From contig HF998469.1 of assembly GCA_000433775.1 (NCBI GenBank), positions 1 through 10,149 of the forward strand: DNA of 10,149 nt. Direction: 5' to 3'. The DNA is from Corallococcus sp. CAG:1435 (GTDB lineage: Bacteria > Bacillota > Clostridia > Christensenellales > CAG-314). The notes under the pieces were generated by a model. The model had not been told where the DNA came from. It did no database searches and worked only from the letters and a program-made list of their open reading frames with translations. Shown in pieces: positions 1 to 5,736 of this stretch. Made by a program: the position numbers and the translations under genes. How positions within the stretch are numbered: the first letter of the stretch is position 1; every line of letters starts with the position of its first letter.

Positions 1-165
1 AAAAGTTTTTTCAATCAGGCACAGGCATAATGCCGTTACAAGCGGTTGTTCGGCAGTGCGGCAGGCAAATTATTTGCACAATCTTTACTTTATCAAAAAG
101 TGTGTCTTGCCGTGTAAAAATTTCCCGATGGGGACAAAATACGACAGGGTATTTTCAAAACCCTA
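1..165. other. Upstream intergenic stretch with several inverted repeats
   Basis: No gene is recognisable here. Dyads visible are: a two-part hairpin at 31-55 (TGCCG with CGGCA outside, ACAA with TTGT inside, GCGG loop); GCAAAT-T-ATTTGC at 65-77; AAAATAC-GACAGG-GTATTTT at 136-155; and AGGGT with ACCCT at 146-164, which overlaps the previous one and so excludes it if folded. The last two end next to the -35 box at 166, so they are more likely protein-binding DNA sites than RNA structures, unless transcription enters from further upstream. The run of T at 6-11 could be the tail of a terminator cut by the window edge, but this cannot be shown. Confidence 0.4.
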
Positions 166-194
166 TTGACAAACGCTGTGATAAAAAATAAAAT
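166..194 (+). promoter_or_regulatory. Sigma-70-type promoter of the kinase-mutarotase unit
   Basis: The -35 box is a perfect TTGACA at 166-171. After exactly 17 bases comes TAAAAT at 189-194, five of six matches to TATAAT. The predicted transcription start is near 201-203, giving a 5' UTR of about 68 bases. This is the best promoter match in the window. Confidence 0.8.
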
Positions 195-214
195 ATTAAG
201 GTAATATGTATTTT

Positions 215-243
215 CTTTGCGATGGGCAACGCATCACGCAAAG
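215..243 (+). promoter_or_regulatory. Hairpin in the 5' UTR of the kinase gene
   Basis: CTTTGCG at 215-221 pairs perfectly with CGCAAAG at 237-243. Past a small bulge, ATG at 222-224 pairs with CAT at 232-234, leaving a loop of about 7 bases. No T-run follows, so it is not a terminator. It lies between the predicted transcription start and the ribosome binding site (AAGGAG at 259-264) and leaves that site free. It may stabilise the mRNA or bind a regulator. I recognise no known riboswitch in this short leader. Confidence 0.5.
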
Positions 244-269
244 AGCAAAAATTTTAAAAAGGAGAAAAA

Positions 270-1916
270 ATGTTTAAGGTAACAATACAAAACAAAACTT
301 TCGAACTCAACGAAAAAACACCGATACTGTCCCTTGTGGACAACCCCAAAAACTATTTTGTGGCGAAGGTAAACAACCGCCTGCGTGAACTCACCTACGA
401 GTTGTGTTTCGACAGCAACGTGGAATTGTTGACTCTTTCCAACAACGACGCCGTCAAAGTGTACGAAACAAGTTTGCGTTATCTTGTGGCTTTGGCGTTT
501 CACAACGTGTATCCCGACGTAGCAATAAAAATTTCCTACGCCATTTCCCGTTCCATTCAGATAAACTTTGTGGGAAAGGACAAAATTCCTTCCACAATGG
601 CGGTAATTCAGAAGGTAACGGAAGAGATGCACCGTTTGGTGGATTTGGACCTTCCCTTTGAAAAGTGCGTAATGACCAAGGAAGAGGCGGAAAAGTACTA
701 CACGGAAACCAACCAGACTTCCAAAATTGAAGCATTGAAGTACCGCAAGGACAAAATATGCCATTTCTACAAGTGTGGCGACTACCTCAACTATATGTAC
801 GGCTACATGGTGCCCAGCAGCGGTTATCTGCAAAAATTCCTGCTTTCCAACTACGACGGAAAAATTATGGTGAGGTATCCACGTTACGAAGCAAACGGAG
901 AAATTCCTCCCTTCAAAGACGAACCGCTGTTTTGCAGAGAGTTGCGCAACGCTCACAAATGGGCAAAACGCTGCAAAGCGGAAACGGTGGCGAAAATCAA
1001 CGCCCATGTTACCAACGAAACATACGTTGACTTCATCAACATGAACGAAACCAAGCACAACGACATGCTTCACGAGTTGGGACAGGCTATTGCTTCCGAC
1101 ATAGAAAACATACGCCTCATTTGCATAGCAGGTCCGTCAAGTTCCGGCAAAACCACATTTTCCAACAGATTGCGCATCGAACTTATGGCTTTGGGAATAA
1201 CGCCGTTGCGCATTTCGTTGGATATGTATTACAAGGACAAATCGCAAATTCCTCTCGATGCCGAAGGCAAGCCGGATTTTGAAGATATCCGTGCATTGGA
1301 CATCGACCTTTTCAACCGTCACATGGTGTCGCTAATCGACGGCGAGGAAGTGGAACTTCCCGTCTACGACTTTGGCACGGGACGTGTGCAGGAAGGTGTT
1401 AAAACAAAAATAGACGAAAACACGCCGATAATCATCGAAGGTATACACGCCCTCAATGACCACCTGTCCTACGCAGTGCCCATGCATCAGAAGTACAAAA
1501 TTTACATTGCGCCGCAATTCCAAATAAATCTTGACAACCACAATCCTATCAGTTACACCGACATACGTCTGTTGCGCCGAATAGTGCGAGACAAGAAGTA
1601 CCGTGGAACAAGTGCGGAAAAAACTTTGGAAATGTGGCCGTCGGTGCGCCGTGGCGAGTTCAAGTGGATCTATCCCTATCAGGAAGGGTGCGACTTCATT
1701 TTCAACTCGGCACTCACCTACGAACTGTGCGTTATGAAAAAGTACGCAATGCCCGCTTTGCAGGAAATCAAGTCAGACAGCGCACAGTACATCACGGCAA
1801 ACAGACTCATCAAGTTCCTCAAATACTTTGTGGATATGGACGACAAATTCGTGCCGTGCAATTCCCTTTTGAGAGAATTTATCGGCGGAAGTTGTTTCGC
1901 CGAAGTGGAAGAGTAA
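270..1916 (+). CDS. Nucleoside (uridine) kinase family protein with N-terminal TGS and ThrRS-like domains
   Basis: Probable ATP-dependent cytosolic kinase of the phosphoribulokinase/uridine kinase family, acting on uridine, cytidine or a related substrate. Residues 1-60 look like a TGS (ubiquitin-like) domain. Residues 70-230 resemble the second additional domain of threonyl-tRNA synthetase (the YLVALAFHNVYP stretch, then YKCGDYLNYM). Residues 280-520 are the kinase: P-loop GPSSSGKT at 288-295, SLDMYY around 316-321, the Walker B-like strand IIIEGIHAL at 387-395, and a basic lid around 430-461. The length of 548 aa fits this fusion family in Clostridia and some other bacteria. The ATG start has AAGGAG five bases upstream. 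Compared with ThrRS as I remember it, the four zinc/editing residues of the synthetase-like domain are replaced (see findings), so aminoacyl-tRNA editing is unlikely. The domain call is firm; the true substrate is not known from sequence. Confidence 0.87.
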   Translation: MFKVTIQNKTFELNEKTPILSLVDNPKNYFVAKVNNRLRELTYELCFDSNVELLTLSNNDAVKVYETSLRYLVALAFHNVYPDVAIKISYAISRSIQINFVGKDKIPSTMAVIQKVTEEMHRLVDLDLPFEKCVMTKEEAEKYYTETNQTSKIEALKYRKDKICHFYKCGDYLNYMYGYMVPSSGYLQKFLLSNYDGKIMVRYPRYEANGEIPPFKDEPLFCRELRNAHKWAKRCKAETVAKINAHVTNETYVDFINMNETKHNDMLHELGQAIASDIENIRLICIAGPSSSGKTTFSNRLRIELMALGITPLRISLDMYYKDKSQIPLDAEGKPDFEDIRALDIDLFNRHMVSLIDGEEVELPVYDFGTGRVQEGVKTKIDENTPIIIEGIHALNDHLSYAVPMHQKYKIYIAPQFQINLDNHNPISYTDIRLLRRIVRDKKYRGTSAEKTLEMWPSVRRGEFKWIYPYQEGCDFIFNSALTYELCVMKKYAMPALQEIKSDSAQYITANRLIKFLKYFVDMDDKFVPCNSLLREFIGGSCFAEVEE

Positions 1917-1934
1917 CATTGCTTTTTACCGACA

Positions 1935-2942
1935 GTGACAGAAGTAAATTTTTTTGAAAAAACAGAAAACGGCGAAGTGTCTTGCTTCACATTAAAGGAC
2001 ACAATTCAGGCAGATGTGGCGTCATTGGGCGCCACATTGCTTGCGTTGCGTGTTCCCGACAGAAAGGGTAATCTCGTAAACGTGGCATTGGGCGTCAAAA
2101 ATATTGCACAACTGCAAAACAATTCCGCCTATCTCGGCGCTTTTGTGGGCAGGTGCGCCAACCGCATTGCAAACGGCAGTTTCTGTTTGAAGGACAAAAA
2201 ATACTTTCTTGCCAAAAACGACAACGGCAAAAATCATCTGCACGGTGGCAACTGCGGTTTCAACAAAAAGACGTACAAGGCAAAAATATGCCCCGACAGT
2301 GTGGAGTTTGTGGGGTTTTCCCCCGACGGCGAGGAAAACTATCCCGCAAATCTTACTTACAGCGTAAAATACACTGTACGGAAAAATGCTCTTGTAATAG
2401 ATTACTTTGCGTTGAGCGACGGCTTGACGCTTTTCAACCCGACAAGTCACATCTATTTCAATCTCAACGGCGAGGGCAACGGCGACATTCTGGACAACGT
2501 GGTGCAAATAAACGCCAAGCATTTTTTGCCCGTGGATGAAAATCTTATTCCCACAGGCGAAAAGAGAAAGGTACGTGGCACGGCGTTTGATTTCACACGT
2601 CCCAAAGCAATAGGGCGGGATTTGGCAAAGGGCGACAGTCAACTGCTTGTTGCGCAAGGTTACGACCACAATTTTTGCCTGTGCGGCAGGTTTGCTGCGC
2701 TGGCGTACAGCCCCGAAACAGGCATCTGCGTCAGATGCTACACCGACCGCCCCGGTTTGCAGTTTTACAGTGGCAATTTTTTGCAACAAAGCGACAGCGG
2801 CTACTGTAAGCATGATGGATTTTGTTTTGAAACGCAGTGCTACCCCGATTCCATCAACAAAAAACAGTGGAAAAGTCCGCTGATACATGGCGGACGGGCT
2901 TTCCACTCACGCACCGGGTACGTTTTTTCCACTTTGAAATGA
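1935..2942 (+). CDS. galM: Galactose mutarotase (aldose 1-epimerase)
   Basis: Interconverts the alpha and beta anomers of galactose or glucose in the cytosol, the first step of the Leloir route when galactose is used. The 335 aa match the usual family length. Family signatures appear in order: GATLLALRVPDR (32-43), NRIANG (76-81), HLHGG (101-105), PTSHIYFNL (169-177), YDHNF (243-247) and CFETQ (297-301). The expected catalytic or binding residues are present: Arg77, His103, His172, Asp244 and Glu299 by motif position. The start is GTG, because no other start codon lies in frame after the preceding stop. The N-terminal strand fits this start, but no clear Shine-Dalgarno is seen. The gene follows the kinase stop by 18 bases and probably depends on its transcript. 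No terminator is visible after it. No galK or galT is nearby, so the sugar it serves is uncertain. Confidence 0.92.
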   Translation: MTEVNFFEKTENGEVSCFTLKDTIQADVASLGATLLALRVPDRKGNLVNVALGVKNIAQLQNNSAYLGAFVGRCANRIANGSFCLKDKKYFLAKNDNGKNHLHGGNCGFNKKTYKAKICPDSVEFVGFSPDGEENYPANLTYSVKYTVRKNALVIDYFALSDGLTLFNPTSHIYFNLNGEGNGDILDNVVQINAKHFLPVDENLIPTGEKRKVRGTAFDFTRPKAIGRDLAKGDSQLLVAQGYDHNFCLCGRFAALAYSPETGICVRCYTDRPGLQFYSGNFLQQSDSGYCKHDGFCFETQCYPDSINKKQWKSPLIHGGRAFHSRTGYVFSTLK

Positions 2943-2992
2943 GTGTTGCAAAGTTAGTGTGAGATTTTGAAAAATTACGCTTAATGCAGGCA

Positions 2993-3027
2993 ATTTGCTT
3001 GCAAATAAAGTGGCGGAAGGGTACAAT
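2993..3027 (+). promoter_or_regulatory. nagB promoter with a dyad over the -35 box
   Basis: TTGCAA at 2999-3004 (four of six matches to TTGACA) is separated by 17 bases from TACAAT at 3022-3027 (five of six). The predicted start of transcription is near 3034. A perfect 14-base dyad, ATTTGC-TT-GCAAAT at 2993-3006, lies across the -35 box, where a repressor would block RNA polymerase. It does not match the NagR/YvoA operator as I remember it, so the binding protein is unknown. Confidence 0.6.
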
Positions 3028-3070
3028 TTAACGGTAAACAAAAAATTATCAGTGTACAAGAGGTAAAAAA

Positions 3071-3793
3071 GTGAAAGTACAGGTTGTGAAAGATTATCAG
3101 GAAATGAGCAAGGTTGCCGCCGACATTGTAGCCGACGTTGTGAGGGAAAAATCTTCCCCCGTTTTGGGTTTGGCAACGGGTTCCACCCCTTTGGGATTGT
3201 ACGAAATTTTGTCGCAGTTTTGCCGTCAAAAGAAACTTTCTTTCCAAAAGGTGAAAACAGTCAACCTCGACGAATATGTCGGATTGGGAAAAAACGACGA
3301 GCAAAGTTACGTACATTTTATGCACAGCAACCTGTTCGACAAGGTGGATTTGCCGGAGGAAAACACCCATTTGCCCAACGGTTTGGCAAGCGACTTGCAA
3401 CAGGAATGTGCAAGATACCATCAACTTTTGCAGGACTACACACAGGACGTGCAAATTTTGGGATTGGGAAGCAACGGACACATCGGTTTCAACGAACCAA
3501 ACACCCCCTTTGACAGCACAACGCACCTTGTAAGCCTTGCCGACAGCACAATTAAGGACAATGCACGCTTTTTCAAAGATATTTCCCAGGTACCTACCCG
3601 AGCAATAACAATGGGTATTGCGGAAATAATGCGTGCAAAGAAAATTCTTGTACTTGCCAGCGGCAGCAATAAAGCCGACGCCGTGTACAAAATGGTGAAA
3701 GGCAAGGTAACGGAGCAATGCCCTGCAAGCATTTTGCAGTTGCATCCCGATTGCACCGTACTCGTGGACGAAGCGGCTGCGTCCAAACTGTAA
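3071..3793 (+). CDS. nagB: Glucosamine-6-phosphate deaminase
   Basis: Converts glucosamine-6-phosphate to fructose-6-phosphate and ammonia, feeding amino sugars into glycolysis. The 240 aa match the short bacterial form. Motifs: LGLATGSTPLGLY (32-44, phosphate binding), VNLDEYVGL (64-72, with Asp67), LGLGSNGHIGFNEP (130-143) and TMGIAEIM (180-187). His137 and Glu142 match the E. coli catalytic His143 and Glu148. Asn135 stands where E. coli has Asp141; I recall this as common in Firmicute enzymes. The C-terminus ends just after the conserved LVDEAAAS. The start is GTG, supported by AAGAGGT at 3058-3064, six bases upstream. The gene has its own promoter and an intrinsic terminator, so it is probably transcribed alone. 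No nagA (GlcNAc-6-P deacetylase) is in view. Confidence 0.95.
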   Translation: MKVQVVKDYQEMSKVAADIVADVVREKSSPVLGLATGSTPLGLYEILSQFCRQKKLSFQKVKTVNLDEYVGLGKNDEQSYVHFMHSNLFDKVDLPEENTHLPNGLASDLQQECARYHQLLQDYTQDVQILGLGSNGHIGFNEPNTPFDSTTHLVSLADSTIKDNARFFKDISQVPTRAITMGIAEIMRAKKILVLASGSNKADAVYKMVKGKVTEQCPASILQLHPDCTVLVDEAAASKL

Positions 3794-3812
3794 TTGCATG
3801 TTATTCACTTTG

Positions 3813-3841
3813 TCCCCGATAGTTTGTCGGGGATTTTTCTT
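3813..3841 (+). terminator. Intrinsic terminator after nagB
   Basis: TCCCCGA at 3813-3819 pairs perfectly with TCGGGGA at 3827-3833 around a 7-base loop, and TTTTTCTT follows. It lies 19 bases past the nagB stop. The opposite strand has no T-run after the stem, so it works only for the + strand. Confidence 0.88.
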
Positions 3842-4147
3842 GCAAATGCCGTTGACGCAGGTTGTGAATTTGCAGGCACCTTTGTGCAGGTTGTCGCAAA
3901 GTTTGAGAAGTAGTGTATTTCGTTTTGATTTTTGGTGTTGTGCGCCGTGTTGCAAAGCAACGGAAATTGCTTTTCGGTAGTTGCTTCAAATAAAAATACC
4001 GACACTGTATTTTACAGGAAATTTTTGTATGGTATGTTCCGTCGTTCGTCTTTTTGCGTAAGAAAACTTTTGTCGAGATAAACCGTGTTTTTACCTTTGT
4101 ACAGGGTGAATATCTATAATATTTTTATTAAAAACTACTGTAAATAA
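3842..4147. other. Intergenic stretch without a recognisable gene
   Basis: About 300 bases between the nagB terminator and the malQ promoter with no convincing coding frame on either strand. Short perfect hairpins are present: GTTGC-AAA-GCAAC at 3949-3961 and CTGTA-TTT-TACAG at 4005-4017. AAGCAAC at 3955-3961 could also pair with GTTGCTT at 3980-3986, competing with the first hairpin. A perfect TATAAT stands at 4115-4120, but the nearest -35 candidate (TTTACC at 4090-4095) is weak and 19 bases away. The last 30 bases are very AT-rich and could act as an UP element for the next promoter. I recognise no known RNA family here. Confidence 0.45.
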
Positions 4148-4176
4148 TTGATTTTAATTTTTGTAAATGTTAAAAT
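4148..4176 (+). promoter_or_regulatory. Sigma-70-type promoter of the malQ-glgB-glgP operon
   Basis: TTGATT at 4148-4153 (four of six matches) is followed after exactly 17 bases by TAAAAT at 4171-4176, the same -10 as in the promoter at 166-194. AT-rich DNA lies directly upstream. The predicted transcription start is near 4183, leaving a leader of about 73 bases before malQ. Confidence 0.65.
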
Positions 4177-4190
4177 AACACTGTATCTAT

Positions 4191-4225
4191 TGCAACGCCG
4201 AAGGGATTTCGGCATTAAAATTGCA
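4191..4225 (+). promoter_or_regulatory. Leader hairpin before malQ
   Basis: GCCGAA at 4197-4202 pairs with TTCGGC at 4208-4213 around a 5-base loop. Outside it TGCAA at 4191-4195 can pair with TTGCA at 4221-4225 across an uneven internal loop. No T-run follows, so it is not a terminator. If transcription starts near 4183 the structure sits at the very 5' end of the operon mRNA, where it could protect the message. Confidence 0.45.
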
Positions 4226-4230
4226 TATAA

Positions 4231-4242
4231 TTAAACGTTTAA
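4231..4242. promoter_or_regulatory. Perfect 12-bp palindrome, candidate LacI-family operator
   Basis: TTAAACGTTTAA is fully symmetric about a central CG. This AAACGTTT core resembles operators of LacI-family sugar regulators such as MalR, which control maltodextrin genes in Gram-positive bacteria. It lies just before the malQ ribosome binding site (GAGG at 4245-4248) and downstream of the predicted transcription start, so repression would be by roadblock. The TATAAT at 4226-4231 touches it, but no good -35 pairs with that. The same 8-base core also occurs by chance inside glgP, which lowers the weight of the match. Confidence 0.45.
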
Positions 4243-4255
4243 GCGAGGTTAAAAA

Positions 4256-5722
4256 ATGAGATCAAGCGGTATTTTGTTGCACATCACGTCGCTACCTTCC
4301 CATTACGGTGTGGGTACGCTTGCGGAAACGGACAAATTTATCAGATTTCTGAAAAAATCCAAGCAAAGTTATTGGCAGATTCTGCCGGTAACGCCCACCG
4401 ATTTTGTAAATTCCCCCTATGCGTCGCCGTCGGCTTTTGCAGGCAACACACTGCTCATCAACGTGGAAAAATTGCGTGATGAGGGGTTGGTTTCTGCGGA
4501 AACAGTTTCCGACTGCAAAAAAGCACGTGGCAACGACTACGGTTACGCAATCTACAACAAGGACAGAATTTTGCGTGAAGCATTCAAAAACTTCGTTCGC
4601 AACAATCCCCCTCAGGATTACGTGGAATTTTGTGAACAAAACAGTTTTTGGCTAAACGATTACGCCCTGTTTTGTGCCGTAAAAAAGCACTTTGGAGGCA
4701 AATCGTGGTTGGAATGGGATGACGAGGACATACGCATGCGCACCGACGGCGCAATGAAGCACTATTCCGATATGCTCAGCGACGAGGTGGATTTCAACAT
4801 CTTCTGTCAGTATCTGTTTTTCTCTCAATGGAAGCAGTTCCGCAAAAAACTACACCGAAACGGCATTAAACTGATAGGCGACATTCCCATTTACGTTGCC
4901 TACGATTCCGCCGACGTATGGGCACATTCGCAGTTGTTCGAACTCACGTCCGACCGCCGTCCGAGTTGGGTTGCGGGGGTACCTCCCGATTATTTTTCCG
5001 CCGACGGACAGTTGTGGGGCAATCCTCTGTACAACTGGGACGCCATGAAAAAGGACAACTACGATTGGTGGACACGTCGTGTCGGCAAATGTGCCGAACT
5101 TTTCGACGTACTTCGCATCGACCACTTCCGTGCATTTGACAGTTACTACGCAATACGCTACGGCGAAGCCACTGCCCGCAACGGACATTGGCGCAAAGGC
5201 GTCGGCTTTGAATTTTTGCAACACATTCAAAGTTCTTTCCCCTCTCTCACGATAATTGCCGAAGATTTGGGCGACATTCCCCAAAGCGTGCTGGATTTGC
5301 GTGACAAATGCGGGCTTGCCGGCATGAAAGTCGTGCAGTTTGCCTTTGACGGAAACGACAAAAACCTGTTTTTACCGCAAAATTTTGAAGAACATTGCGT
5401 GGCATATCTGGGAACTCACGACAACGACACGACGCAGGGCTGGTGGGACAGTCTTGACGACAACGCAAGAAGTGTGGTGTTGCGTTTCACGGGGTTGGAA
5501 AACGGCGAACACATTGCTCACAACCTCATAAAAATTCTTGCCGAAAGCCGTGCTGAACTTGTGGTGTACAGCATGCAGGACATTTCCGAACAGGACACAA
5601 CCTACCGCATGAACACCCCCGGCACTTTGGGTTGCTGGAAGTACATGGCAAAAAGCGGAGATTTTTCCGCCGAAAAGGCCGTCTGGTTGGCTGACCTTAC
5701 GGAAAATGCCCACCGTATCTGA
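4256..5722 (+). CDS. malQ: 4-alpha-glucanotransferase (amylomaltase, GH77)
   Basis: Moves alpha-1,4-glucan segments between maltodextrins and releases glucose, turning short chains into longer ones that phosphorylase can use; cytosolic. The 488 aa match the short amylomaltase form without an N-terminal extension. Motifs: SGILLHITSLPS (4-15), GDIPIYVAYDSADVW (208-222), AGVPPDYFSADGQLWGNPLY (240-259), RIDHFR (287-292, nucleophile Asp289), IIAEDLG (333-339, acid/base Glu336) and LGTHDND (385-391, Asp389). The ATG start has GAGG seven bases upstream, and the N-terminus begins at the conserved first strand. Near the C-terminus the usual NW.WR signature reads CWKYM (460-464), which is unusual but leaves the active site intact. 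It is the first gene of the operon, 14 bases ahead of glgB. Confidence 0.96.
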   Translation: MRSSGILLHITSLPSHYGVGTLAETDKFIRFLKKSKQSYWQILPVTPTDFVNSPYASPSAFAGNTLLINVEKLRDEGLVSAETVSDCKKARGNDYGYAIYNKDRILREAFKNFVRNNPPQDYVEFCEQNSFWLNDYALFCAVKKHFGGKSWLEWDDEDIRMRTDGAMKHYSDMLSDEVDFNIFCQYLFFSQWKQFRKKLHRNGIKLIGDIPIYVAYDSADVWAHSQLFELTSDRRPSWVAGVPPDYFSADGQLWGNPLYNWDAMKKDNYDWWTRRVGKCAELFDVLRIDHFRAFDSYYAIRYGEATARNGHWRKGVGFEFLQHIQSSFPSLTIIAEDLGDIPQSVLDLRDKCGLAGMKVVQFAFDGNDKNLFLPQNFEEHCVAYLGTHDNDTTQGWWDSLDDNARSVVLRFTGLENGEHIAHNLIKILAESRAELVVYSMQDISEQDTTYRMNTPGTLGCWKYMAKSGDFSAEKAVWLADLTENAHRI

Positions 5723-5736
5723 TCAATGGAGGAAGT

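Noticed and set aside
2..194. Two + strand frames open from the left edge (2-169 and 3-194), possible tail of an upstream gene
   Set aside because: Neither translation shows a recognisable motif or the window's usual codon preference, and both run through the promoter or its inverted repeats. Chance openness is more likely.
215..269. Known riboswitch or T-box in the leader of the kinase gene
   Set aside because: The leader is only about 68 bases long, with a single hairpin and no terminator. I see no T-box, preQ1 or other familiar core.
3427..3510. Asn135 in NagB as a sign of an inactive enzyme
   Set aside because: Asn at the E. coli Asp141 position is, as I recall, usual in Firmicute NagB. 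Asp67, His137 and Glu142 are all present.
3798..3980. 60-codon + strand frame after nagB
   Set aside because: It begins before and runs through the nagB terminator, has no ribosome binding site, and its Cys-rich product looks like nothing known.
4115..4120. Perfect TATAAT as a second promoter for malQ
   Set aside because: The only -35 candidate (TTTACC at 4090-4095) is weak and 19 bases away. The pair at 4148-4176 is better spaced.
4226..4231. TATAAT just before the malQ ribosome binding site as the main -10
   Set aside because: The bases 16-18 upstream give GGGATT-like hexamers, far from TTGACA, and there is no TGn extension.
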